Part shown: piece after piece, positions 52,825 to 63,800 of the stretch
Numbering within the stretch: position 1 is the first letter of the stretch
Layout: the number at the start of each line of letters is the position of its first letter
DNA from: Macrothele yani
Lineage: Eukaryota > Arthropoda > Arachnida > Araneae > Macrothelidae
Length of the DNA stretch: 64,000 nt
Direction: 5' to 3'
Assembly: GCA_039090855.1 (NCBI GenBank)
Contig: CM076991.1
Location: 101,630,021-101,694,020, forward strand
Notes under the pieces: generated by a model
Database searches by the model: none
What the model was told of the DNA's origin: nothing
Seen by the model: the letters and a program-made list of their open reading frames with translations, nothing else
Translations under genes and position numbers: made by a program

Positions 52825-54360
52825 GGGTCTGGTTCATTTGCCCGACGTTTACTTCACCGAACGGTCACTTGACCGAAAATCTCTTCACCGAAAAGATTGA
52901 CACACCCGAAAGATCCCTTGATCGAAACGTTCATTTCACCGAAGGGTCACTTGATCGAAAGGTACATTTAACCGAAGGGTCTGTTTACCTAAAAGTTCAT
53001 TTCACCGAAAGGTCATTTCACCGAAGTGTCAGTTTATCGAAAACTTTGGATTTCATTACAGGATCTGTTGAAGCATGGTGCAAATTTGACAGACAGACCG
53101 CCGAAACGTTAGAAAAAATCACACTCAAATTGCACTTTTGTTTTATCCGCGTCACAGAGAAGGCAAAGATTTAGTTTTAAGACAAAAGTAATTAATTTTA
53201 AGTCTCTAGGCCTCGGGTTAGGCCTTATTAGCAAATTTTAATCATGTTCATAAGGTTTACATAAAAGTCATGTTCAGTGCTCATGTTCATAAATTTTACA
53301 TAAAAAGGAAAATTAATAATGTTGCGCATTTTTTCAGGCAAAAAGAATCAATTTTAGGTCCCTAGGCTTCGGCTTAGGCCTTTTTAGCACATTTTAAACG
53401 TGCGTGCTCGTATTCATAAGGTTTACATAAAAAGTGAAGTTAATAAAGTTGCACATTTATTCAGGCAAAAGAATCAATTTTAGGTCCCTAGCCTAGGCCT
53501 TTTTAGCACATTTTAATCGTGTGTGCTCAAAAGGAGCCCTAAAATTGATTCTTTTTTGCCTGAAAAAATACGCAACATTATTAACTTGACTTCTTATCCA
53601 AACCTTACGAATATGATCACGCATGTTTAAAATTTGCTAAAAAGGCCTCAGCCGAGGCCTAGAGCCCTAAACTTGATTCTTTTTGCCTGAATAAATGTAC
53701 AAAATTATTAACTTGACTTTTTATGTAAACCTTATGAACACGAGTTCGCACGATTAAAATTTGCTAAAAAGGCCTAAGCTGAGGCCTAGGGACCTAAAAT
53801 TGATTTTTGTATCTTAGTAAATGTGGAACATTATTCACTTGACTTCATATGTAAACTTTGTGAGTACAGCGTGGGGTGATTAAAATTTGCTAAAAAAATG
53901 AATATGAGCTCGGAGGATTAAAATTTGACAAAAAGGCGTAGATCTAGGCCTTGTAATTAATGTTAAATTTCGAAAAACCTACTCATAAGGAGGTGTTTCA
54001 TAGAAATTGAAAGTGTATTTTTTTGTACAATCCCATAATGTTTAGGTGGCCAGTTTTTTCAAAAACCAGCACCACACTCCAACAGATTTCCAACAACGAA
54101 ATTCTAAGTTTTCGATAAACTGACCATTCGGTGAAATGATCTTTCGATATAATGAACTTTTAGGTAAAGTAATCCTTCGGGGAAATGAACTGTTCGATCA
54201 AATGTCCTTTCGATGAAGTGAACTTTTAGGTGAAGTGACCTTTCGGTGAAATGAACTTTTCGGTCAAGTGACCCTTCGGTGAAATGTACCTTTCGATCAA
54301 GTGATCTTCGGTCAAGTGACCTTTCGATCAAGTGACCTTTCGATCAAGTGAACGATACCC
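52825..54360. mobile_element. Foldback-type element
   Basis: Flanked by an identical 9-base duplication GTTAATTTC (52816-52824 and 54361-54369). Termini GGGTCTGGTTCATTTG and (complement) GGGTATCGTTCACTTG. Each end is a minisatellite of 16-18-base units (CACTTGATCGAAAGGT, TTCACCGAAGGGT), and the arms continue inward with TAGGTCCCTAGGCTTCGGC and AAGGTTTACATAAAAAGT, each inverted across a centre near 53530. The element is thus a palindrome of about 1.5 kb, the structure of FB/TU-type elements. Translated units give LDRKVHFTEGS-like peptides, which I regard as non-functional. Confidence 0.92.
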
Positions 54361-54879
54361 GTTAATTTCTGCTTCTGATGTATTTGAAGTAAAATCTGAG
54401 CACCTGGAAACTCGATTGCAAAAATTATTTCCTGCACCAATACCGCTCACATCGATAAAACTTTTGAGAAAACCTTCTTTTTAAAAGAATGCATGTGTTT
54501 CCCACCAGGGGACGTAGAAGCATATCTTATATTTGTCGATATCTCTGCTTCTAAGAGTCCGATTTGAAAAATTCTTTCTCTGTTGGAGAACATTCCCGCT
54601 GCGAAATGTTTCTCACATAATTTCAAATTTTTCTTAACGCACAGGTCTTCAACCAGATGCCGTAAGTTCGCGATTCCGTTTACAGAAACATCTGCTGGAT
54701 TAAAAACCCGATTGGAAAACATCTTTCTTCTGTCAGATACTACTGTGTTCCATACCGGTTCCATTGATTTTGAATAGCTTTGATAAATTTAATTCGCGAG
54801 AGAACGGAGTCAAAATACGTGCTCATTACATCCGAAAATCGGTGTCATCGTTCTTGTTTCTTTCTTTTTTTTTTTTTTT

Positions 54880-55215
54880 TTTCGGTTGCCTGAATTCTAT
54901 TTAGAGCGCGTCCATTTCTGGCTTTTATGATATAAAGTTCCCAAACTTTGCTCTGTTCTTTTTTTTTTATTTTTTTTATTTTTGGGGATATTAGAATGTC
55001 CAGTTTCCAAATTTCGACTGCCTTAATTTTGATGACACGGTTGTTTTAATTTTAGTGATATGTTCATTTCTTGGATTTTTCGGTTGTCTGTATTAAAGTG
55101 GCACGCTCCGTTTTTGGATTTTATAATGTGCACTTTCTAAACTTCGTCTCTCTGAATTTCAGTGCGCGCTCATTTCCAAGGTTTTTATAACATCCAATTT
55201 CCAAAACTCATGGTG
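54880..55215 (+). repeat. Degenerate tandem repeat, right part
   Basis: Continues the 50180-50590 repeat (AGAATGTCCAGTTTCCAAAT, CTTAATTTTGATGACACGG) with T-runs. Confidence 0.7.
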
Positions 55216-55880
55216 TAGTTGTCAGCATTTCATCTAACGAGAGTTATAACCAGGAAACATTTATATATTTGTAACGTCTACACATAATCTACAGTTGCAG
55301 AACTCCCTTTTCGTAACGCTAAGCAAAGCGCGTGATCCCATTTAGAGTATTTTGTATGACACACTTATTTGAAGACACATTACAGAGAGCAAAGTTCCTG
55401 GAAATGAACGACTACGTTGAGTTTCGACAAGACGCAAACGCATTTCTTCAAGCTGACCTGTCGCGTACGAAACAAGTCTGATGTAAAAGTGGCAGCCTTT
55501 GCATTCAATTGTTCATTTCAACGCGTAACAGGAAGTATACAGCATTTGAAAGTATGAATATGCCATTGTTATTGTAAGCCTGACAGACCAACTGTTACTG
55601 AACGCAGGAAAACAGAAAAGAGATCTTGCAAATAAATGTTTAAGAGCAACAAAAGGCGAAGGCTGAACAAGTACGTGTGTTTTATGTTATCATCTGATTG
55701 CTAAAGATTTCGACCTGGTCATCAAGGATGTTTATTTACGAAATGAATACGTGCCAGGTGAACGAATATAAATGAATGTTGAATATAAACGCGGATAAAT
55801 TCTAATTGAGTAAACCGTAATAGATAAATTAATTGAATAAATGCAAAGATACACATATCGGCCAGAGATTAATATACTTT
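55216..55880. other. Gene-free interval
   Basis: No recognised gene or repeat. Confidence 0.4.
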
Positions 55881-55883
55881 TAT

Positions 55884-55930
55884 TCAATAATGGGTTGCGA
55901 CTCCTTTAGCCAGAGTAACAGCACGTAGTT
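55884..55930 (-). pseudogene. Tc1 transposase C-terminal tag
   Basis: The minus strand reads LRAVTLAKGVATHY followed by a stop at 55884-55886, the characteristic C-terminus of one Tc1 group (..ARGGxxTHY). Upstream on the minus strand the sequence is no longer clearly Tc1. A small relic. Confidence 0.5.
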
Positions 55931-56170
55931 ACGGGGATTCAGGAGATTTTAAAGGACTTTAGTATTAATTCATGTTCGCGTAAGGTCATCCACCATCGGA
56001 ATGTTCGGGAAGTCTTCCAAAGGTGGTGTCGGTAATTAGGGTTGTAAAACTGTGTTTCCCAGGAAATCATTCCTTTGTAGGAGAGAGCCGTTTTAGAAAA
56101 CTTTAAGTGCTTAAATCGTTTTTTTAGTCTACGCTGCAATCATGGGCATTGTGGTCAGCACAGTGATCGG

Positions 56171-56391
56171 AGCCGCACCGGTGGCGCAGTGGTCTATGTG
56201 ATGGCTTCCGATCATTCTCCCGAAAGGGGTCCGAGTTCGAATACCGTTGAGGGATGGGTGTTGTGTTTGTCTTACGGCACTGGCTCTCTCCCTTCCCTCC
56301 CTCAAACCAGTGGCCCTAAATTAGGGACGGGCGACTGCTAATAGCCCATTGAGTTGCTCACTGTGGTCGTTAAATCTCTAATAAAAAAACA
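56171..56391 (+). mobile_element. tRNA-derived SINE, family A
   Basis: Complete copy: GCCGCACCGGTGGCGCAGTG head, GTCCGAGTTCGAATACC box B, full tail and A-run. An identical 11-base target duplication ACAGTGATCGG at 56160-56170 and 56392-56402. Confidence 0.95.
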
Positions 56392-56474
56392 ACAGTGATC
56401 GGGACGTCTAAATTGTTTTATTGCATCAGAGGCGTCCGTCGCTTCTGCCCTTCGTGCGAGGACGGACAGAGGGT

Positions 56475-56477
<3 letters not shown>

Positions 56478-56511
<34 letters not shown>
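56478..56511 (+). repeat. (GA)n microsatellite
   Basis: Uninterrupted AG run of about 34 bases. Confidence 0.97.
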
Positions 56512-56514
<3 letters not shown>

Positions 56515-56939
56515 AGAAACCGGACAATGGTCCAGAGAGAGCGGGGCGGTGGTAATGATGTGAGAAGAAGAATTTTCTTGGTAGGGTTTTGGGGCCAGAA
56601 TAGAGAAGTTATTTGAAATGCTGCGTGGAATTAGATGGTAAATACGTAAGAGCAAACACTGGAGTGATAGAACAGGCAGCGAGAGGACAGAAACATTAAG
56701 TAATAATTTTCATCTAAGATCAATCCTGGACAATATGCATGTGTATAACGAATAAGTTAATAAACAATTTGAGATTGTAACCTTTTCAACTATTCATTTG
56801 CATCGTATTTTCCGCAGTGAGTTGCAACAAAGCACAAAGAATCAGACCCCAAAGAATCATCATAACAACAGTTTGACGTAGATTCCACAAGGAATTGGAG
56901 TGCACCGATGTCTAAGCATACGAAGCGTTCACTAGAAAG

Positions 56940-57845
56940 TTCTTTAACTGGTTCAGATTTGACAGAAAAGGACTATGCCATTTGATCTGCTTTTGTAACA
57001 GTCCCATATGTATCCATGGGGTTCAGATCCCGGCTTTCTGGTGGCCAGAGAGGCCGCTGTCATGCTCTTCTAACCACTCCTGAACATATCTTGCACGATG
57101 GCCATTGTCGTCCATGAAATAGCCGTCACAACGCTGGATAAAAATCTGAACATTGCAGAATTGAGTTAATCGGCAATAATGTTTAGATAATCTCTTGAGG
57201 ACCCCCAACATTCCAGCAATATCCGGGAGACCCGCTCCATACTGACAGAACGTGCTCTACACCGTGACACCTCCTGGAGAACCCCGAGTAGTGTTCATAA
57301 GGAAAATCGGGTCTATTGTTTCATGGAAGTCCCGCTAAACTTTCCGACTACCGTCGGTGCAGAGAAAGGAGTACTGCGACTCGTCAGACCACATGACTGT
57401 TTTTTCAGTGTTTTAATGTGTAGCCATAATGTTACTGATACTACTGTAGAAGAACTTCCTAGTTCTTCTCAGAAATCAGTGGTACACATGCGACTGCCAA
57501 CACCGATCCTCTTCGATTCCCTGAGCATTGATCGCTGATATATGGGTGAGGAACAGACTTTATTGAATGTTTCGGTCAACTGCTGCGCACAGGAAATCCT
57601 GTTCCCCCGTACAAGCCTTCTCAGACGACGGCGATCTCATTCCTTGCAGACTGTCTTCCCGCTACAGTTACACCTCTTATACAAGCAATGTGGATTAATT
57701 TTCCACTGTACAAAGGCCACGGATATCTCACCTTTTGAGGAACCTCTCAGTTTTCAAAATCGACTAGGTGTCTTCCAACAGACCAATGAGTTCTTCGTCG
57801 GCCTCTGACGATATCCCAGTCGTCATGGCACCCTGAAACGGATTC
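56940..57845 (-). pseudogene. Tc1 transposase relic, heavily mutated
   Basis: Minus strand, across frames: RRLVRGNRISCAQQLTETFN (57600; helix-turn-helix), VMWSDESQYSFLCTDGS (57400; first Asp), DFHETIDPIFLMNTTRGSPG, FMDDNGHRARYVQEWLEEHD (57110; second Asp) and DLNPMDTYG (57000; third acid Asp instead of Glu). At least eight stops and several shifts. No termini recognised. Confidence 0.75.
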
Positions 57846-58137
57846 GCAATTCAGCTCTTTTGCTGACAGTCTTTCATCTTTTCAAGAAAGAAATAATCAA
57901 ATTTTTCTTCCAGTACGTACAAATGAGTGCAGATAGCGGATATCATGCCATCAGCTGGCTTCATCTCACGATTTTATATTTTCAAGTAATCACAAAATTT
58001 TCGCGCTCCACCAAAAATAGGCTCACGATTCACAGTTTGGGAAACGTTTCTATATGGTGTAAATTGTGGTACATTGCATAGTTTCGCAATCCAGATTTTA
58101 ATCCATTCAAAAATTTCATATTATCAATCCATTCATC

Positions 58138-58158
58138 CATATATATATATATATATAT
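58138..58158 (+). repeat. (AT)n microsatellite
   Basis: Pure AT run of about 20 bases. Confidence 0.9.
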
Positions 58159-58264
58159 GGAGTGCATCTCATTACAAACTGTTCTGTCAAAGTCGCCAGA
58201 CTTGCTCTCATTCCTTCCGTTTCTGTGTCCTGCCCAAAAGGCGATCTCGCTGTAGGTGGCTGGG

Positions 58265-58820
58265 ACCTAAACTCTACTCAATGTAGACGGAAGTCCTACG
58301 AGAAAATGACAAATACTTGATAGCTGCACACGCCGGAACATGCTGCTCGTAACGCGCCACAACTCATCGGCAGTAATCTGGGCTGTGGCATCCGTAATGT
58401 TCACTTTTAATGCATCAAGGGTGTGCTGATTAGTTGCGTACACTTTCCCTTTCAATGCTCCCCACAGAAAAAGTCACAGGTGGAGAGAACGGCTGATCTG
58501 GGTGTCCATAGTTCCTTCGATACAGTTCTGTCCACCCGAAACACTTCATGCACAACACTTAGACTGTTCCGCGGAATATGTGCCGTTGCACCATACTGCT
58601 GAAAGAAAGCATATGTTCCCTCTTCTTCTGTAAGTGCGGCAACAAATGGGTTGAACAGTTGCTGAACATAGAGCTCCAAGTTCATGGTGTCAGTGAAAAA
58701 GAATGGGCCGACCATCCTCTTCGCAGACACAGCACACCAAACGACTGTGTGTCTGGGATTCGTGTCGGTCCAATTCCTGCTGTTTTGCGCACTCAGAACT
58801 GTGTTTTGAGAATGCTCCAA
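58265..58820 (-). pseudogene. Transposase C-terminal part, IS630/DUF4817-like type
   Basis: The minus strand reads NPRHTVVWCAVSAKRMVGPF, LYVQQLFNPFVAALTEEEG, FFQQYGATAHIPRNSLSVVH (central catalytic Asp replaced by Tyr), then ACDFF-like STCDFFCGEH, a stop, and KGKVYATNQHTLDALKVNIT, ending RVQLSSICHFLV near 58300. It belongs to the same broad group as the 16950 relic. The N-terminal half is absent: at 58811 the sequence gives way to a tandem repeat. Confidence 0.78.
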
Positions 58821-59590
58821 GCCATGATGTGCCGAGTGTTCACGATTTCGTTGCTAAGAAATCAGTTACCAAATTGTATCATCCACCCTATTCACCTGAC
58901 TTAGTACCTTGTGATTTTTGGATGAACTGTGGCTTGAAAATGAACCAAGCCACGATGTGGTCAGTGTTCACGACTTCGTTGCTAAGCAATCGATTACGGA
59001 ATTGGGTCATCCACCCTATTCACCTGACTTAGCCCCTTGTAATTTCTGGCTGAACTGTGGCCTGACTATGTCCCAAGTCATGATGCGCTCAGTGTTCGAG
59101 ACTTCCTAGCTAAGAAATAAATTACCAAATTGGCTCATCCACTTTATTCAGCAGGGTTAGTCCCTTGTGATTCCTGGCTGAACTGTGGCCTAAGTCATGA
59201 TGCGCTCAGTGTTCGCAACTTTCTGTCTAAGAAATCAGTTATCAATTTGGGTCATCCACCCTATTCACCTGACTTAGCCCCTTGTCATTTCCGGCTGAAA
59301 TGTGGCATATGAATACCCCAAGCTCTGATTCACTCAGTGTTCGCGACGTCCAGGCTAAGAAATCAATTATTATCAATTGGGTCCTCCACCTTATTCACCT
59401 GTCTTAGCCCCTTGTCATTTCTGGTTGAACTATGGCATGACAATGCCCCAAACCATGATGCCCTGAGTGTTTGCGACTTCCTAACTAAGAAATCAATTAC
59501 CATATTGAATCATCCACCATATTCACCTGACTTAGCCCCTCATGATTTCTGGCTCTTCTCAAAAGTAAAAACTACCATGAAAAGATAAAG
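58811..59590 (+). repeat. Tandem amplification of a transposase catalytic segment (6 units)
   Basis: Units of about 128 bases start at 58811, 58939, 59067, about 59190, 59311 and 59441. Each encodes ENAPSHDVPSVHDFVAKKS and then HPPYSPDLAPCDFW, the stretch from the second to the third catalytic acid of a mariner-like transposase. The last unit runs on into FWLFSKVKTTMKR, the normal continuation, so the array grew at a real gene end. Individual units differ by 10-20%, and a stop interrupts several. Confidence 0.88.
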
Positions 59591-60442
59591 ACCTTTTCAG
59601 ACGTTTTTGACATCCTGCGTTACATTATAAAAGAGCTCAAAGTATTCCAGAAACGGAGATCCAGGTACGTTTCCAGCAACAGCGTCATACTAAGTTCAGA
59701 GGTGCGTAAGGATCAGGGAATTAAATTGTCATATGTCGTTTTTCCATATGCATATATTTCTTCAGAATTTCGTATATCAGTGTTCATAAGTTTGTGTAAT
59801 CGACAATAATGGAAATCAGTTTCTTCTGCAGGTCGCGTTTGGCAAAGAGCGAGCTGGGAAGTAGCTTCCTGTTTTTATAAATTGACTGGTATGACTTCTT
59901 GGCGTTCTTGAGCAATAAGGATAAATCATTAAGCTTAATTTTCACATCAGTGGACCAAAACCTGGAATTACTTTAATCCCCATACCTTGGTAGAACCGCA
60001 TCTCTCGCTTAATAAACAAACGGACTCCATTCGTTACAGCAAGGTTTGCTTTCACTCGGTAGCGTGCGGCAACCCGGCTGAATTAAATCCGCTACGAAGA
60101 ACCAAAAAATTACCTCAAGACAGAGGTTCCAGTTATTAGAAAGGATTAGGAATCGCACAATGATGCTGCTTGAAACACAGGCTATTATGTTTCATCGCGG
60201 GAACGCTCAGTCAGCGTGATTATTGCAAAGGCGGCGAAGAATTCTTAAGCTATTTCCATTTATATTCGGGATGAGAAAACGAAGCCTTTCGCATCAGCAG
60301 TTTTAGATGGTTAAATGTTTTAATCTCCTCGCGACTTGAATGCTAAGCAGCAGCAGTGTTTTTGGAATAGGAAACCGAAATTAAACTGGCGCTAGGTCCG
60401 CATTTCTCTTCAGAAGTAATTTTTCGGTACCAGTACTTTTCC
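59591..60442. other. Gene-free interval
   Basis: No recognised gene, RNA or repeat between the two tandem arrays. Confidence 0.45.
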
Positions 60443-61598
60443 TGAAAAATCGTACAATCGATGATGCCTCCTATAAAGGCCTTTGATTCCATGAAAAAAA
60501 TCGTACAATCGATGATGCCTCCTATAAAGGCCTTTGATTCCGTGAAAAAATCGTACAATTGATGATGCCTCCTATAAAGACCTGTGATTCCATGAAAAAA
60601 TCGTACAATCGATGATGCCTTCTTAAAGGCCTTTGATTCCATGAAAAAATCGTGCAATCGATGATGCCTCCTATAAAGGCCTTTGATTCCATGAAAAAAA
60701 TCGTACAATCGATGATGCCTCCTATAAAGGCCTTTGATTCCGTGAAAAAATCGTACAATCGATGATGCCTCCTATAAAGACCTGTGATTCCATGAAAAAA
60801 TCGTACAATCGATGATGCCTCCTATAAACGCCTTTGATTCCATGAAAAAATCGTACAATCGATGATGCCTCCTATAAAGGTCTTTGATTCCATGAAAAAA
60901 TCGTACAATCGATGATGCCTCCTATAAAGACCTTTGATTCCATGAAAAAATCGTACAATCGATGATGCCTCCTATAAAGGCCTTTGATTCCATGAAAAAA
61001 TCGTACAATCGATGATGCCTCCTATAAAGATCTTTGATTCCATGAAAAAATCGTACAATCGATGATGCCTCCTATAAAAGCCTTTGATTCCATGAAAAAA
61101 TTCATACAATCGATGATGCCTCCTATAAAGGCCTTTGATTCCGTGAAAAAATCGTACAATCGATGATGCCTCCTATAAAGGCCTTTGATTCCATGAAAAA
61201 AATCATACAATCGATGATGCCTCCTATAAAGGCCTTTGATTCCGTGAAAAAATCGTACAATCGATGATGCCTCCTATAAAGGCCTTTGATTCCATGAAAA
61301 AATCGTACAATCGATGATGCCTCCTATAAAGGCCTTTGATTCCATGAAAAAATTCATACAATCGATGATGCCTCCTATAAAGGCCTTTGATTCCGTGAAA
61401 AAATCGTACAATCGATGATGCCTCCTATAAAGGCCTTTGATTCCATGAAAAAAATCATACAATCGATGATGCCTCCTATAAAGGCCTTTGATTCCGTGAA
61501 AAAATCGTACAATCGATGATGCCTCCTATAAAGGCCTTTGATTCCATGAAAAAATCGTACAATCGATGATGCCTCCTATAAAGGCCTTTGATTCCGTG
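60443..61598 (+). repeat. 50-bp satellite (about 23 units)
   Basis: GATGATGCCTCCTATAAAGG recurs every 50 bases (for example 60911, 60961, 61011), each unit completed by CCTTTGATTCCATGAAAAAA and TCGTACAATC. Units differ by single substitutions or one-base slips. The array ends precisely inside a reverse-transcriptase gene: the last CCTATAAAGGCCTTTGATTC continues into the LINE frame at 61598. The unit itself includes the codons for KAFDS of reverse-transcriptase motif A. Confidence 0.97.
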
Positions 61599-62570
61599 AA
61601 ATCATCAGCAGTTTGAAATCCTGCGGTACTGAAGATGTTTACATTAACATTATTAATAACATCTATGAAAATGCAAGTGCAAAGGTTCGGCTATTTGAAG
61701 ATACAGCAACAATCAAAATTGGAAAGGAAATGAGACAAGCTGACACCATTGTCACAGGTGTCACGTCGACAGACATAGTGTTACCTTGTCTCACTCCCTA
61801 TTAATGGAGATTATTTAACTCACCTTAGTTTTGTTGATGATGTAATCACTTTTTCAACTACCCCTTCAGAGCAGCAGAGTATGATCCAGGAACGTGCTGA
61901 CAAGAGTAAAGAAATGGGATTAAAAATGAACTTTCAGAAGACAAAAGTGATGTTCAATGCTTTTACAAGAAATGAAGATTTATCGATTGATTAGGAAAAC
62001 CGATACCAACATTTACCTTGGACAGCAGATATCAAGTGAGGGTCACATTGATGAGGAAATTAATCGCCGTATAAAACTCAGCGGGAGAGCTTTTGGTAGA
62101 AACAGTACAATTTTCAACAGCAATATGTCATTATGTCTTAAAAGAAAAGTGTTTAATGAATTCGCCCTTCCAGTTCTTACGTATGGAGCAGAGAAATGGA
62201 CCTTAACTAAAAAAGACATGCAAAGGCTGCAGGCAACTGAAAGAAGCATGGAGAGATGCATACTTGGTGCAACCATGAAAGATAAGAAGAGGACTCGTGG
62301 ATAAGGAAAATGACAATAGTGGCAGATATCATGATCCGAGTAAAATCCATGAAATGGCTATGGGTTGGACATATTGCCAGAAGAACGAACGACAGATGGA
62401 CAACCGAAATTTTAGATTGGATTCTAAGGGACAGAAAAAGTCCCAAAGATGGATGGATGAAATGCGAAAACATGCCGGAGTAACATGGAGGAGAGTGGCT
62501 CAAAACAGACAGTTGTGGAAGAAACTTGGTGAGACCTTCATCTAGCAGTAGATTGATAATGGTTGACAAC
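61575..62570 (+). pseudogene. RTE-like LINE reverse transcriptase, 3' half
   Basis: From motif A: KAFDSVKSSAVLKSCGTEDV, INNIYENASAKVRLFEDTAT, GKEMRQADTI (finger/palm region), then after a shift HLSFVDDVITF (catalytic motif C, FVDD, near 61835), QKTKVMFN, YLGQ-like ISSEGHIDEEINRRIKLSGR, LKRKVFNEFALPVLTYGAE, WTLTKKDMQRLQATERSMER and the terminal RWMDEMRKHAGVTWRRVAQN-LWKKLGETFI. Several shifts and stops. The 3' end has TGATAATGG and ATGATGATATATAT simple repeats, typical of RTE-type tails. 5' of motif A the gene is replaced by the 50-bp satellite. Confidence 0.87.
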
Positions 62571-62584
62571 GATGATGATATATA

Positions 62585-63470
62585 TATTCCGTTTATGGAG
62601 TCTGACGTCGCTTTCCGATCTCCAAGATTTTTTTCCCATCTTTCTCTATCTAAGTACTATTCTTCCATCAGTCCATTTTGACTATGTGCTCTCTTTATTC
62701 CATCAGACCATATCCTTTTAGGTCGGCCTCTATTTTTTTTTTTTGTTTGATTTAAATTCCATGGAAATTGTGGGAAGTCTTTCATTGGTCATTCTTTTAA
62801 CATGACGAAACCAACGGAATTGTCTCTTCTGCATGTCTCTTAAAATTGTTTCTTTCACTTCCATCAATTCTTTAATCCTTTCATTCCTTATTTTCTGTCC
62901 TCTTGACACTCTACATGATCTTCTTAAAGCATCCATCTCTACAGCTGTTATTTTCCTTCTGTCCATTTCTTTCTTCTTTATTGCCCATATGGTATGATAC
63001 TCTTAATAATACTATTATAGATACGCCATTTATTTTTTCTGGTTATTTATTCAGTCCACCAGATTCCATTGAGGCGTTTAACAGCTATTGTGCAATTTTA
63101 TTTCTTAATTCCATTGTATCTCTATCTTCTTGTGTTTAATTTGACACCAAGGTAATTATAATGATCACATCTTCCAATTTCTTCGTTATCTTCTAGCCGC
63201 AGGTCTGTTTCCTTATTTCCAATGCATAAATATTTGGTTTTATTTAAATTCATAGTTAATCACCATTTTTCAAATTCTGCTTTTATTTTTCTAGTCATAT
63301 GTTCTAAATCATACTTATCTTCTGCAAGAAGTACTTGATCATCAGAAAATTGTAACGTAATCACCATCGTTCCATTTAAATTAATCCCCACTGCTGGACA
63401 CTTCCTTTTCCGTTCTTTCAAAGCCTGTTCCACATAAATCTTAATGTTGGAGATATGCAACACCCCTGTT
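62585..63470 (-). pseudogene. LINE reverse transcriptase relic, converging
   Basis: Minus strand: NIKIYVEQALKERKRKCPAV, GINLNGTMVITLQFSDDQVL (motif C as FSDD, near 63340), AEDKYDLEHMTRKIKAEFEK, then across shifts KTKYLCIGNKETDLRLEDNE, NYLGVKLNT, ITAVEMDALRRSCRVSRGQK, RDMQKRQFRWFRHVKRMTNE and RLPTISMEF, and a decayed terminal part to about 62590. A different LINE family from the plus-strand one; the two meet tail to tail at about 62575. Confidence 0.8.
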
Positions 63471-63639
63471 TTAGTCCTTTAGTCACTAGGAATCCTTTTG
63501 AAGTTTTCTGTCCCATTTTTATTTTTGTTATTGAACCGTGATAAAGTTCTTTAACTGTTTAATCATATTATCAATATTCGTATCTTTTAATGTTTTCCAT
63601 TGTTTTATAATAGGGAAATTTTTTTATTTTAAATACACC

Positions 63640-63800
63640 AGATATGAATAATAATGAAACGCATGTAGCCCATTAAATCCGTTTATTTCTGTTATGTAGT
63701 CAGTACAAAGATTCGCCAAGCTTTCGCACTCCACTGGGAGGCTTTTTCAAGGCAATGGTAGACATCAAAATGCAGAGAATTGGAACATGTAAAGAACGAA
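63640..63800 (-). repeat. Penelope-like terminal motif (tentative)
   Basis: The minus strand near 63765-63725 reads CCTTGAAAAAGCCTCC, CAGT, GGAGTGCGAAAGCTTGGCG. The pattern C-TGA-(A)AAG, hairpin, GCGAAAGCTTGGCG is the form seen at the termini of Penelope-like retroelements, where it derives from a hammerhead ribozyme core. No reverse transcriptase or GIY-YIG endonuclease is in view. Confidence 0.4.

Larger units (their letters stand above)
50595..54865 (-). repeat. S2 satellite array 4, split twice
   Basis: Minus-strand array. The end cap is at 50595-50735 (TCGGTTTGTCTGTCCGTCCG), monomers at 52023-52824 and 54361-54820, and the start motif (complement of GACACCGATTTTCGGATGT) near 54838. Interrupted by mariner M2 (TA at 50741 and 52022) and by a foldback element (52825-54360). 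The CTCF-like cores are mostly decayed here (for example GGCCACCAGGGGGCATAAG near 52340, CTCCGCCAGGAGACG near 52500). The oldest of the four arrays. Confidence 0.9.

Noticed and set aside
52869..53174. 101-codon frame with LDRKVHFTEGS repeats as a secreted or surface protein
   Set aside because: It lies in the minisatellite arm of a palindromic foldback element and has an equivalent on the other arm in the opposite strand.
60343..61462. Minus-strand frames of 62-121 codons with repeated YDFF, IKGLYRRHH
   Set aside because: Shadow translations of the 50-bp satellite; several overlapping frames give equally long products, and one-base slips break them.
60443..61598. Possible CRISPR-like array because of regular 50-base spacing
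   Set aside because: Whole units repeat without variable spacers, the context is eukaryotic, and the unit derives from a LINE.
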